A DNA stretch of 64,000 bases, taken from NCBI RefSeq assembly GCF_004349215.1, contig NZ_SMKU01000009.1:1-64000 (forward strand), given 5' to 3'. The stretch is from Actinomadura rubrisoli (lineage in GTDB: Bacteria; Actinomycetota; Actinomycetes; Streptosporangiales; Streptosporangiaceae). Each line of letters opens with the position of its first letter. Within the stretch, counting starts at the first letter, position 1. The translations under genes and the position numbers were made by a program. Under the pieces are notes generated by a model. That model worked only from the letters and a program-made list of their open reading frames with translations, did not search any database and was not told the origin of the DNA. Positions 31,710 to 40,750 of the stretch are shown here, one piece after another.

Positions 31710-33392
31710 TCATGACCGCCGGCGCTCGGTGAGGCCGAGGTGGTCCAGATGGTGCAGGAGGGCGACGGCGACGCGGCGGCTGGTCGCCAAGGCGTCCCCG
31801 GCCTGGCCGGGGGTGAACGGCTGCGGCAGCGCGGACAGGATGCGCAGGGCCTCGCGCTCGGCGCCCGGCAGCAGGACGACGCCGTCCCGCAGGCGCAGCA
31901 GGGCGCCCGCCCGTTCCGCCGCGGCGAGGGCGCCGCCGGTGAGGCCGAGTTCGGCGAGCCGCCGGCCGTCCGGCGCGTCGAAGGGCGCCCGCGCGAGGTC
32001 GGCGCGGAGCCGCTCCACGGCCGCGGCGAGGCCCGGCGGCAGGGCGGGCGGCGGTCCGTGGACGCGGCCCGCCACCACCCGCAGCGGCGGGCGGACCAGG
32101 GCGGCGACCAGCTGCTGGGACGGGAGCCCGAGCCGCAGCCGGACGGTCTCCAGGGGGATGCCGGGGGCGAACGGCCGTTCGGCGGCGTGCCTGGCGGCCT
32201 CCTCGGCGAGGCGCTCGCGGAGCGACTCCCAGTGCGCCGGGTCGGCGAGCCAGCCGCCGGCCGGCGTCACCGCGCCGGGCGGCGGCGCGCAGCCCATCAG
32301 GGCCAGCTCGGACCGGCGGAGCACGCCGTGGCGGCGCAGGACGATCGCCCCGTCCGGACGGTCGGGCCACGACGCCAGCTCCCGGGCGCGGGCGGCGCCC
32401 GCGTCGCGGCGCACGAGGGTCGGCGGGCGGACGTCCAGGACGCTCACCCCGGCGACGGCGCGGCGGACGGGATCGCGCAGCAGGCCGGTGTCGCCGACGT
32501 GCAGCGCCAGGCGGGCGTTGAGGGTGAGCCGCGCGGTGTCGGGGCCGAGGGGCCGGAGCCGCACCGGGACGGCCGCCGCGCCGATGTGCAGGGTCATCTG
32601 CCGCGCGAGCCTGCCGGACGCCTCGCCGAACCGGGTCCGGACGTCGACGCAGGTGGTGTGGGTCCAGCGCCCGGGGCTGACGAGCGCCATGGCCCGTCCG
32701 CCGCCCTGGAGGGTGAGGGTGACCCGGGAGACGCCCTGGACGGAGCGGCGGGGCTCGCCGGCGCATTCGATCGCCTGGACGCGGGCGCGCTCGCCCGCCG
32801 GCATGACGAGCAGCTCGTCGCCGGTGCGGATCGTCCCGGCGCCGAGCGTGCCGGTGACGACGGCGAGGCCGTCGGCGGCGGCCACGTGGTCGGCCCACAG
32901 CCGCACCGGCGCCGCCGGGTCGGGGATCGGGAGCCGGGCGGCGAGGCGGTCGAGGGCGGCGGCCAGCCCGGCCATCCCCTCGCCGGTGACGGTGCTGACG
33001 GCGACGGTCTCGACGCCGCGCAGCGCGGTGCGGGCGAGCCGCTCGCGGGCCTGGCGCAGCGCGATCCTGGGGTCGGCGACGTCGGACCGGGTGACGGCGA
33101 GGACGCCGTGGCGGACGCCGAGCGCGTCGAGGGCGGCCAGGTGCTCCTGCGACTGCGGCCGCCAGCCCTCGTCGGCGGCGACGGCCAGCAGGCAGGCCGG
33201 CGCGGGCCCGGCCCCGGCGAGCATGGCCGGGACGAACCGCTCGTGCCCGGGGACGTCCACCAGGGCCAGGAGCCGCCCGGACGGCAGCTCGGTCCAGGCG
33301 TGGCCGGGCTCGGCGGTGTCCATGCCGGTCAGGGCGTGCACGAGGGCGGTCTTTCCATGCCCGGCGTGACCCGCTGTGACGACGACCTGCAT
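31710..33392 (-). CDS. selB: Selenocysteine-specific elongation factor SelB
   Basis: 560 residues. EF-Tu-like GTPase that brings Sec-tRNA to UGA codons followed by a SECIS element. Visible: P-loop AGHAGHGKTALVHALTG, DVPGHERFVPAMLAG (G3), TRSDVAD in place of the usual NKxD, translation-factor beta-barrel domains, and C-terminal winged helices ending LLHHLDHLGLTERRRS. The relaxed G1/G4 motifs are typical of SelB. selD and tRNA-Sec lie 6-10 kb away; selA is not in the window. Confidence 0.92.
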   Translation of the reverse strand: MQVVVTAGHAGHGKTALVHALTGMDTAEPGHAWTELPSGRLLALVDVPGHERFVPAMLAGAGPAPACLLAVAADEGWRPQSQEHLAALDALGVRHGVLAVTRSDVADPRIALRQARERLARTALRGVETVAVSTVTGEGMAGLAAALDRLAARLPIPDPAAPVRLWADHVAAADGLAVVTGTLGAGTIRTGDELLVMPAGERARVQAIECAGEPRRSVQGVSRVTLTLQGGGRAMALVSPGRWTHTTCVDVRTRFGEASGRLARQMTLHIGAAAVPVRLRPLGPDTARLTLNARLALHVGDTGLLRDPVRRAVAGVSVLDVRPPTLVRRDAGAARARELASWPDRPDGAIVLRRHGVLRRSELALMGCAPPPGAVTPAGGWLADPAHWESLRERLAEEAARHAAERPFAPGIPLETVRLRLGLPSQQLVAALVRPPLRVVAGRVHGPPPALPPGLAAAVERLRADLARAPFDAPDGRRLAELGLTGGALAAAERAGALLRLRDGVVLLPGAEREALRILSALPQPFTPGQAGDALATSRRVAVALLHHLDHLGLTERRRS

Positions 33393-33750
33393 CAGCGCCC
33401 TTCCCGGACGGCGGGACGGCGCGCCGGGCGGCCCGCGCGAGCGGGGCGGCCGGTGCCCGCGCCGGGACCGGGGCCGGGATCAGGGCGAGAGACCAGAGGA
33501 AACGGGACGTTGCCGGATACAGCGGTGCGGGGGTGATGCAGACGAAGGTCCACGGAAGGTAACCCTAAGGACGTCGGACCCGTGGCGGAACCCGATCGGG
33601 CCCACACTCCGAGATCGTAAATCTCACTAACCGCGCGTAAACCCTGAACGGCTATGAATCGTCTATGCGCCCAACGGGGTCGCGGGGTGAGGGTCAAGGC
33701 CAGATGGCGGCGCCTGGTAAGGGCCGGGTCAAGGCCCGGGCGGTGCCGGG
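33393..33750. other. Intergenic region upstream of selB
   Basis: No gene is visible in these 358 bases. On the minus strand TTTACG (33636-33641) and TACGAT (33614-33619) with 16 bases between resemble a promoter for selB, implying a leader of over 200 bases. GTCAAGGCC occurs twice near 33690 and 33730 and may be a weak direct repeat. Confidence 0.4.
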
Positions 33751-34245
33751 TCATATCCCGGACCGGGCCTCTGCGGCGTCCATTCGGTCACGGTGCGTCT
33801 CGAAGTCGTCCAGCATCCGGTGGACGAGCGCCGCGAGCCGCTCCCGCTCCCCCGGCGGCCAGCCGGCGAGCGCGTCGGCCATCCACTGCCGCCCGACCGC
33901 GCGGATGCACTCGACCGCCTCCGCGCCGGTGTCGCTGAGCCGGATCCGCTGGGCCCGCCGGTCGTCGGGGTCGGGCACGCGCTGGACGTAGCCGGCCCTC
34001 TCCAGCCGCTGGACCTGGCGGGTGACGTGTGGCGCCTCGACGGCCAGCCGGACGGCCAGCTCCCCGGGGCGCATGGGCCCGCCGTTCTCGGCCAGGGCCC
34101 GCAGCAGCGGCACGGCCGCCCGGTCGACCGGGACGCCCGCGGCGGCGGCCACGCGGTCGTGCAGCCTGGCCCGGGTGAGCATGTGCGCGACGCGGGTGAG
34201 CGCGCCCTCGATCTCGATGATGTCCCGCGGCACCGGTGGCGACAT
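33751..34245 (-). CDS. MarR-family transcriptional regulator
   Basis: 164 residues. Winged helix with MRPGELAVRLAVEAPHVTRQ (recognition helix) and the wing GYVQRVPDPDDRRAQRIRLS, between helical dimerisation segments. ATG 34245 follows GGGTGAGG; an upstream GTG at 34254 is less likely. It is divergent from an MFS exporter, with a perfect palindrome between them, the classic drug-responsive MarR arrangement. Repression of the exporter and itself is inferred. Confidence 0.9.
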   Translation of the reverse strand: MSPPVPRDIIEIEGALTRVAHMLTRARLHDRVAAAAGVPVDRAAVPLLRALAENGGPMRPGELAVRLAVEAPHVTRQVQRLERAGYVQRVPDPDDRRAQRIRLSDTGAEAVECIRAVGRQWMADALAGWPPGERERLAALVHRMLDDFETHRDRMDAAEARSGI

Positions 34246-34266
34246 GTACCTCACCCTACCGTGTGA

Positions 34267-34283
34267 TTACTTAACTTAAGTAA
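34267..34283. promoter_or_regulatory. Perfect MarR-type palindrome
   Basis: TTACTTAA-C-TTAAGTAA, 17 bp, perfectly symmetrical and AT-rich in a GC-rich setting, lies between the divergent marR-like and MFS genes. It is the likely operator. Confidence 0.8.
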
Positions 34284-34353
34284 GTATAGTGTCCGGTGCG
34301 CCGCCGCCCGGCGCGCCCCGTTCCGCCCCGGATCCGCTCCCCCTGGAGGTTCC

Positions 34354-35793
34354 ATGACCGGCGCCCCGGCCACGGCCGCCGCGCAGTCCGAACGGCCCGT
34401 CCGGCCCGCCCGCACCGGCCTCACGCTGCCGGCCCTGGCCGTCGCCGGGATGATCGTCTCGGTCCAGCAGACCCTGGTGATCCCGCTCCTGCCCCAGCTC
34501 ATGGGCCGCTTCGACGCCTCCTTCACCGCCGTGACCTGGGTGTTCACCGCCTCGCTGCTGGCCGGGGCCGTCGCCACCCCGCTGCTGACCCGCTTCGGCG
34601 ACATGTACGGCAAGAAGCGGATGATCCTGCTGGCGCTGGTCCTGCTGGTGATCGGGTCGCTGGTGTGCGCGGTCTCCGGATCGCTGCCCGTCCTGGTCGC
34701 TGGCCGGGCGTTGCAGGGCGTCTCGTCCGCGATGATCCCGCTGGCCATCGGCATGATCAGGGACACCTTCCCCCGCGAGCGGGTCACCACCGCGATCGGC
34801 ATCGTCAGCGCCACGATGGGCGTCGGCGGCAGCATCGGCATGATCGTCACCGGGCTCATCGCCGACCGCACCTCCAGCCACCACCCGGTGTTCTGGATCG
34901 CCGCCGCCCTCGCCGCCGGCGGGCTGGTGCTGGTCGCGGCCACCGCGCGCGACGTCGGCGCCCGCGCCGGCGGCCGCCCCGACATCGCGGGCGCGCTGCT
35001 GCTCGCCGCGTGGCTGGTCTGCCTGCTGCTGGCCATCAGCCAGGGCAACCAGTGGGGCTGGACGTCCGGCGGCGTCCTCGGCCTGTTCGGCGCCGCCGCC
35101 GCGCTGTGCGTGGTGTGGACGGCGGTGGAGCTGCGAGTGCGCGAGCCGCTCGTCCGGCTGGCCCTGCTCGCCGGCCCGCGCTCCCTGTCGGCCAACGTCG
35201 CCTCGGCGCTGCTCGGGTTCTCGATGTTCGCCGCGTTCACGCTGATCTCGGGGTTCGTGCAGTCCCCGTCCGCCAAGGTCGGGTACGGGCTGGACGGCTC
35301 GGTGCTGGACGTCGGCCTCTACATGCTGCCGAGCACCGCGACGATGCTGGTCTTCTCCGCCCTCGCCGGACGGTTCGCCGCGCGGATCGGCCCGGCCTAC
35401 ACGCTCGCCACCGGTTCGGTCTTCGCCGCAGTGAGCTACACCTGGCTCGCGGTGTCGAACTCCCACGGTCACGACATGCTCGCCTTCAGCGCCATCCAGG
35501 GCATCGGCTTCGGGATCGCGTACGCGGCGCTCGGCACCCTCGCCGTCCAGCACGTCCCGATGGACCAGAGCGGGATCGCCAGCGGGATCAACTCGCTCGT
35601 CCGCACCACCGGCGGCAGCGTCGCGGGCGCGGTGACGGCGTCGATCCTGGCCGGACGGGTGATCGCCGGCACCGATGTCCCCACGCTCGGCGCGTACGAG
35701 CTGTGCTTCTGGATCGTGGCCGCGGGCGCCCTGCTGGCCGCGCTCGTCGCCGTCGTCCACGGCCTGCGCCACCCCCGCGAAACGGGCGCCTAG
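34354..35793 (+). CDS. MFS transporter, DHA2-like
   Basis: 479 residues with 12-14 predicted membrane helices. After helix 2 the cytoplasmic loop has RFGDMYGKKRM (motif A), and GRALQGVSSAMIPLAIGMIR lies in helices 4-5. The ATG at 34354 is preceded by CTGGAGGTTCC. Proton-driven export of drugs or metabolites is the family role. It is divergent from a MarR gene and so probably induced by its own substrate. Confidence 0.9.
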   Translation: MTGAPATAAAQSERPVRPARTGLTLPALAVAGMIVSVQQTLVIPLLPQLMGRFDASFTAVTWVFTASLLAGAVATPLLTRFGDMYGKKRMILLALVLLVIGSLVCAVSGSLPVLVAGRALQGVSSAMIPLAIGMIRDTFPRERVTTAIGIVSATMGVGGSIGMIVTGLIADRTSSHHPVFWIAAALAAGGLVLVAATARDVGARAGGRPDIAGALLLAAWLVCLLLAISQGNQWGWTSGGVLGLFGAAAALCVVWTAVELRVREPLVRLALLAGPRSLSANVASALLGFSMFAAFTLISGFVQSPSAKVGYGLDGSVLDVGLYMLPSTATMLVFSALAGRFAARIGPAYTLATGSVFAAVSYTWLAVSNSHGHDMLAFSAIQGIGFGIAYAALGTLAVQHVPMDQSGIASGINSLVRTTGGSVAGAVTASILAGRVIAGTDVPTLGAYELCFWIVAAGALLAALVAVVHGLRHPRETGA

Positions 35794-35902
35794 TGTCGCC
35801 GTGACGGCACGGGGCCTTGACGAACGGCACCCGCGCCATGCCCTATAGGGGTGCGCCCCGAATTGCGGATCGGGGGCCAGGGGACCCGCATCGGGAGGAA
35901 GA

Positions 35903-37783
35903 ATGGGCGCCTACGCGGCCGCGTTCGAACGCAGTATCGCCGATCCGACCCGATTCTGGGGGCTCGCGGCGCGGGACGTCCGCTGGCTCGTCCCGCCCGA
36001 CCGCGTCCTGGACGACGGGGCGCCGCCCTTCTACCGCTGGTTCACCGGCGGCGAGCTGAACACCTGCGACAACGCCCTGGACCGGCACGTGGAGGAGGGC
36101 CGCGGCGACCAGCCCGCGCTCATCTACGACAGCCCCGTCACCGGGACGGCCCGCACCTACACCTACCGGGAGCTGACCGGGCTCGTCTCGCGGTTCGCCG
36201 GGGCCCTGCGCGCGCAGGGCGTCGACCGCGGCGACCGCGTGATCATCTACCTGCCGATGGTGCCCGAGGCGGTCGTGGCGATGCTCGCCTGCGCCCGCCT
36301 CGGCGCCGTCCACTCGGTGGTGTTCGGCGGGTTCGCGGCCCCCGAGCTGGCGGTCCGCATCGACGACGCCCGTCCCAAGGCGGTCGTGTCGGCGTCCTGC
36401 GGCATCGAGGGCGGCCGGGTCGTGCCCTACAAGCCGCTGCTGGACCAGGCGCTGGAGCTGGCCCGGCACAAGGTGGAGCGGTGCGTGATCCGCCAGCGCG
36501 AGCAGCTGCACGCCGACCTCGTCCGGCCGCGGGACGTGGAGTGGGACGAGGCCGTCGCGGCCGCCGAGCCCGCCGAATGCGTGCCCGTCGCCGCCACCGA
36601 CCCGCTCTACATCCTCTACACCTCCGGGACGACCGGCCGCCCGAAGGGCGTCGTCCGCGACAACGGCGGGCACGCGGTGGCGCTGCGCTGGTCCATGGAG
36701 AACGTCTACGGCGTCGGGCCGGGCGATGTGTTCTGGGCCGCGTCCGACGTGGGCTGGGTCGTCGGGCACTCCTACATCGTGTACGCGCCGCTCCTCACCG
36801 GCTGCACCACCGTCCTGTACGAGGGCAAGCCCGTCGGGACGCCGGACGCGGGCGCGTTCTGGCGTGTCGCGGCCGAGCACCGCGTCAAGGTGCTGTTCGC
36901 CGCGCCGACCGCGATCCGCGCCATCAAGAAGGAGGACCCGGAGGGCGCCCTGCTCGCCGGGCACGACCTGTCCGCCCTCGACGCGCTGTTCCTCGCCGGG
37001 GAGCGGCTCGACCCCGAGACCTACCGCTGGGCGTCCCGCGTCCTGGGCCGGCCCGTCATCGACCACTGGTGGCAGACCGAGACCGGCTGGCCGATCGTGT
37101 CGAACCTGCGCGGCCTGGAGCCGATGCCGCTCAAGGCGGGCTCCCCCTCGGTGCCCGTCCCCGGCTACGACGTCCGCGTCCTCGGCCCGGACGGCGCGCC
37201 CGTCCCGCCCGGCGCCGACGGCGACATCGCGATCCGGCTGCCGCTGCCGCCCGGCACGCTGCCCACGCTGTGGCAGGACGACGAGCGGTTCGTCGAGTCC
37301 TATCTGACCCGGCATCCCGGGCACTACCTCACCGGGGACGGCGGGCACGTCGACGAGGACGGCTACGTGTGGGTGATGGGCCGCACCGACGACGTGATCA
37401 ACGTGGCCGGGCACCGGCTGTCCACCGGCACGATGGAGGAGGTCATCGCCGCGCACCCGGCGGTCGCCGAATGCGCGGTCATCGGCGTCCGCGACGCGCT
37501 GAAGGGACAGGTCCCGCGCGGCCTGGTGGTGCTGAAGAGCGGGGTGCTCGCCGAGCCGGAGGAGCTGTCGGCCGAGCTGGTGCGGATGGTGCGCGAGCAG
37601 GTCGGGCCGGTCGCCGCGCTGAAAGAGATCGCGGTCGTCCCGGCGCTGCCGAAGACGCGGTCGGGCAAGATCCTGCGGGGCGTCATGCGCGGCATCGCCG
37701 ACGGGCAGGAGGTGCCCGTCCCGTCCACGATCGAGGACCCGGTCGTGCTGGACGAGCTCCGCCCCGTCCTGCGCCCGTCCTAG
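35903..37783 (+). CDS. prpE: Propionate-CoA ligase (PrpE-type acyl-CoA synthetase)
   Basis: 626 residues. ANL-family enzyme with the acetyl/propionyl-CoA synthetase N-terminus (FWGLAARDVRWLVPP, NTCDNALDRHV). The AMP loop is YTSGTTGRPKGVV (about residue 238). The acyl pocket has WWQTETGWPI, where a tryptophan limits chain length, and the hinge GRTDDVINVAGHRLSTG. The catalytic lysine is in TRSGKILRG near residue 590. The PrpE subgroup fits better than AcsA by overall sequence feel; acetate is possible too. AGGAAG lies before ATG 35903. Confidence 0.88.
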   Translation: MGAYAAAFERSIADPTRFWGLAARDVRWLVPPDRVLDDGAPPFYRWFTGGELNTCDNALDRHVEEGRGDQPALIYDSPVTGTARTYTYRELTGLVSRFAGALRAQGVDRGDRVIIYLPMVPEAVVAMLACARLGAVHSVVFGGFAAPELAVRIDDARPKAVVSASCGIEGGRVVPYKPLLDQALELARHKVERCVIRQREQLHADLVRPRDVEWDEAVAAAEPAECVPVAATDPLYILYTSGTTGRPKGVVRDNGGHAVALRWSMENVYGVGPGDVFWAASDVGWVVGHSYIVYAPLLTGCTTVLYEGKPVGTPDAGAFWRVAAEHRVKVLFAAPTAIRAIKKEDPEGALLAGHDLSALDALFLAGERLDPETYRWASRVLGRPVIDHWWQTETGWPIVSNLRGLEPMPLKAGSPSVPVPGYDVRVLGPDGAPVPPGADGDIAIRLPLPPGTLPTLWQDDERFVESYLTRHPGHYLTGDGGHVDEDGYVWVMGRTDDVINVAGHRLSTGTMEEVIAAHPAVAECAVIGVRDALKGQVPRGLVVLKSGVLAEPEELSAELVRMVREQVGPVAALKEIAVVPALPKTRSGKILRGVMRGIADGQEVPVPSTIEDPVVLDELRPVLRPS

Positions 37784-37794
37784 AGTCGCTCCGC

Positions 37795-38391
37795 TCAGGT
37801 GACCAGCGGCATGAAGAGGGTGTCGACGACCTCCCGGACGGCCGCCGGCGACATCGGTTTCATGTTCATGAGCACCTCGTGCCTGAGCAGGTCGTAGGGC
37901 AGGCTCACGACCCGCGGGGTCAGCTTCGAGCCGTCCGCCTCTCCTCGTTCGACGGCGCGGTGGACCACCGACTCGATGAGCGCCCATCGGGCGCCCACCA
38001 CGTATTCGCGCAGTTCGGCGGGACTCGTCCCGGTCTCGTCGAAGAAGGCGGCCAGCTGCGCGGTCATCACCGCGGCGAACGCCACGAACGCCCCGTTGAG
38101 CTGCTCCATCAGCGCGATGGTGTCCTCGCGCAGGGACCCGGTCTCAGGATCGGCGAGTGAGAACCGGTCACTGGCCCGCGCGACCGCGTCACGAACGAGC
38201 GCGTCCTTGGCGGCCCAGCGGCGGTTGACGACCGGGCGGCTGGTGCCCGCGCGCCGGGCGACCGCGTCGAAGGTGAGCGCGGCATACCCGCGTTCGACGA
38301 GTTCGTCCCATGCGGCGTCGAGCAGCGCGGCCTCCAGCTCCGCACCGCGTCGGCGACCGGTTCGCGCAGGTTGTGCGCTTGCAGGATGCAT
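37795..38391 (-). CDS. TetR-family transcriptional regulator
   Basis: 198 residues. Helix-turn-helix AALTFDAVARRAGTSRPVVNRRWAAKDALVR, followed by a helical C-terminal domain (VDTLFMPLVT at the end) resembling the TetR_C_11-like group. A 16-bp dyad covers its own start codon, so autoregulation is likely. It is divergent from the unknown 233-residue gene at 38499 and probably controls it. Confidence 0.9.
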   Translation of the reverse strand: MHPASAQPARTGRRRGAELEAALLDAAWDELVERGYAALTFDAVARRAGTSRPVVNRRWAAKDALVRDAVARASDRFSLADPETGSLREDTIALMEQLNGAFVAFAAVMTAQLAAFFDETGTSPAELREYVVGARWALIESVVHRAVERGEADGSKLTPRVVSLPYDLLRHEVLMNMKPMSPAAVREVVDTLFMPLVT

Positions 38392-38400
38392 TATTGCATC
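38385..38400. promoter_or_regulatory. Dyad over the TetR start codon
   Basis: GATGCA-TTAT-TGCATC is a perfect 6-4-6 dyad; the TetR ATG lies inside it. Its place between divergent genes suggests the operator of this regulator. Confidence 0.65.
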
Positions 38401-38498
38401 TTAATCTGAGATCCAGGCCCGCGCCAAGCGGGCCGACACCCCCGCACCGGTCATCCCGACGGACCGGTGCGGCCACTCGCAGCACGAAAGGGGATGCC

Positions 38499-39200
38499 AT
38501 GGGCACCACTGCCGGTGCACAGCCGCCCACCTCGCCGACGATCGACTTCCACACGCTGGGCCGCACGCTCGATGACGCGACGGTGGACCGGTGGGAGCTG
38601 AAGGCCGCGCGGCGGGCCCTGATGAACCTCAAGACGCTGGCCGGCGGGCAGAGGATGATGGAGCTGCTCGCCGAGCAGATCGATGCCGGCGACCGGTTCC
38701 ACAGAGAGCTCGTCGCGGCGTCGGGCGGTACCTACCGCGAGTCGCGGGCCGACCTCACCGTCCGCGGACTCAGCGGTACGGACCTGGCCGCCTGGTTCAG
38801 GTCGCAGCTCACCGCCAACGGCTTCGAGGACAGGGTGTTCTTCGCCGCCCATCCCGAGCACTACGTCCAGCCGCCGAACTACACCGGCCTGGTGGAGACC
38901 ATCGGTGGTCACACCACCCGGTTCAAGGTGGCGCTCGGCCGCGAACTGCCCCCGCCGGTCCGCGCGTACGCCGACCCGTCCTACCCGCTGACGCTGGGGA
39001 CGGCCTCATTCACCCTCGACGACGGCACACCCGTCGCGTACGCCCTGCACCAGGCGCGCGACACCGACACCGGCGCGGACGTGGCGCTGCGCATCATCTA
39101 CCCCTCCGCCGCCCCGGACTCGATGATCGAGGGGCACTGCGAGCACCTGGCGATCGAGTTCCGCAACTGGATCCGGAACGCGGCGGCCGCGGCCCGGTGA
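38499..39200 (+). CDS. Unknown protein, 233 residues
   Basis: ATG 38499 follows GAAAGGGGA. The protein is soluble, without signal peptide. Recognisable segments: RALMNLKTLAGGQRMMELLAEQ (helix), HPEHYVQPPNYTGLVETIGGH, and a mostly beta C-terminal half with FKVALGRELPPPV, SFTLDDGTPVAYALHQARD and MIEGHCEHLAIEFRNWIRN. I do not recognise the family. The divergent TetR gene and shared dyad suggest an inducible role. The C-terminal half could be a ligand-binding barrel, which is only an impression. Confidence 0.8.
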   Translation: MGTTAGAQPPTSPTIDFHTLGRTLDDATVDRWELKAARRALMNLKTLAGGQRMMELLAEQIDAGDRFHRELVAASGGTYRESRADLTVRGLSGTDLAAWFRSQLTANGFEDRVFFAAHPEHYVQPPNYTGLVETIGGHTTRFKVALGRELPPPVRAYADPSYPLTLGTASFTLDDGTPVAYALHQARDTDTGADVALRIIYPSAAPDSMIEGHCEHLAIEFRNWIRNAAAAAR

Positions 39201-39227
39201 CCGGCCGTCCGCAACGTGAGAAGCGGC

Positions 39228-39503
39228 CTAGCGGCGGGTGCCGCCGCCTTCGGGCCAGATCGCCGCGGCCAGGGACGCGCCGACCGCCGCGAACCCGATC
39301 TGGAAGGCCGTCTCCCAGTAGTCCCAGCCGTCGCGCTCCAGCCCGACCATGTGGGACAGGCCCGTCCCGGCGAAGGCCGCGGCGACGCCGGCGGCGATCG
39401 GGAGCCAGACCGGCATCCCCCGCCGGCCCGGCACGATCAGCCGCCCGAGCACGCCGATGACCACGCCCAGCACGATGGCGGCGAGGCCCCCCTCGATGGT
39501 CAT
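39228..39503 (-). CDS. GlsB/YeaQ/YmgE-family membrane protein
   Basis: 91 residues with three hydrophobic helices and the family opening LAAIVLGVVIGVLGRLIVPG (first helix, then GR-containing loop). GGGGGGAG precedes ATG 39503. Members are small transglycosylase-associated inner-membrane proteins linked to stress responses; biochemical role unknown. It lies just downstream of selD on the same strand. Confidence 0.85.
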   Translation of the reverse strand: MTIEGGLAAIVLGVVIGVLGRLIVPGRRGMPVWLPIAAGVAAAFAGTGLSHMVGLERDGWDYWETAFQIGFAAVGASLAAAIWPEGGGTRR

Positions 39504-39582
39504 GTCGGCTCCCCCCGATCGCGGACGCGGGCCGGTCACCCCGGACCTACCCCGCCCGCCGATCAGTGACACGGCCCCGGGA

Positions 39583-40575
39583 TCAGCGCACGACCAGCGT
39601 GTGCCGCCCCCGGGCGACCAGCTCGCCGATCACCGGCGCGCCCGGGATCTCCCCCGCGACCAGCAGCCCGCCGGACGTCTGCGCGTCGGCCAGCAGCAGC
39701 CGCTCCTCCTCGGCGATCCGGCGGAACGCGGTGTGCGGCGACACCCACGCCAGGTTCCGCCGCGTCCCGCCGGGGACGAACCCGTCCCGGACGGCGGCGC
39801 GCGCCCCGTCCAGGTACGCGAGGGCCTTGGCGTCCACGACCGCCGTGACGCCGCTGGCCCGCGCCAGCTTGTACAGGTGGCCGAGGAGCCCGAACCCGGT
39901 GACGTCGGTGGCGCAGGTGATGCCGCGTTCCAAAGCCGCCAGCCCGGCCTCCGCGTTCAGCGCCGTCATCGTCTCGACCGCGTGCGCGAACACCTCGCCC
40001 GTCGCCTTGTGACGGGCGTTCAGCACGCCCAGGCCGAGCGGCTTGGTCAGCGACAGCGGCAGGCCGGGGCGGCCCGCGTCCAGCCGCAGCAGGCGGTCGG
40101 GGTCGGCGATGCCCGTCACGGCCAGCCCGTACTTCGGCTCCGGGTCGTCGATGCTGTGCCCGCCGGCGATGGGGCAGCCCGCGAGCGCCGCCACGTCCCG
40201 TCCGCCGCGCAGGACCTCGCGCGCCAGCTCCGCCGGGAGCGCGTCGCGGGGCCAGCCCAGCAGGTTGAGGGCCATGAGCGGCTCGCCGCCGACCGCGTAG
40301 ACGTCCGAGAGGGCGTTGGCCGCGGCGATGCGGCCCCAGTCGTAGGCGTCGTCGACCACCGGCGTGAAGAAGTCGGCGGTGGACACCACCGCCCGTCCCC
40401 CGGCGATCCGCAGCACCGCCGCGTCGTCGCCGTCCTCGCCGCCGACGATCAGGGACTCGCCGCCGCCGGTGAGACCGGCCACGACGCGTTCGAGCTCCCC
40501 CGGGGGGATCTTGCAGGCGCAGCCCCCGCCGTGGGCGTACTGCGTGAGGCGGGCGGCACGGGCGAGGCGGGTCAC
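39583..40575 (-). CDS. selD: Selenide, water dikinase SelD
   Basis: 330 residues. Makes selenophosphate from selenide and ATP for Sec-tRNA synthesis. The active loop is HGGGCACKIPP (residues 15-25), with Cys at the position that is Sec in some SelD proteins and the essential Lys three residues on. DDAAVLRI, TADFFTPVVDDAYDWG (metal-binding Asp), IAAANALSDVYAVGG, AGGHSIDDPEPKYGLAVTG and DVTGFGLLGHL follow. The GTG at 40575 is the start. It belongs to the Sec pathway with selB and tRNA-Sec of this window. Confidence 0.95.
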   Translation of the reverse strand: MTRLARAARLTQYAHGGGCACKIPPGELERVVAGLTGGGESLIVGGEDGDDAAVLRIAGGRAVVSTADFFTPVVDDAYDWGRIAAANALSDVYAVGGEPLMALNLLGWPRDALPAELAREVLRGGRDVAALAGCPIAGGHSIDDPEPKYGLAVTGIADPDRLLRLDAGRPGLPLSLTKPLGLGVLNARHKATGEVFAHAVETMTALNAEAGLAALERGITCATDVTGFGLLGHLYKLARASGVTAVVDAKALAYLDGARAAVRDGFVPGGTRRNLAWVSPHTAFRRIAEEERLLLADAQTSGGLLVAGEIPGAPVIGELVARGRHTLVVR

Positions 40576-40750
40576 CCGGAAATTTAACGCACAACCACCT
40601 CAAATGATCAACAAACGGACGGTACGGACGCCGTCACCCAGGGGCCACATCGCCGGTGCCGCCGGGCCGATCGGAGGGAGACCCTTGTCCGAACCCGGTT
40701 CGGCATGATGCGATTCCGTCTGCAAGTCATCACTTACTCCGAGGGGCGAC

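Noticed and set aside
39583-40575. Selenocysteine codon inside selD
   Set aside because: The active position reads Cys (GGGCACK), and there is no in-frame TGA in the gene.
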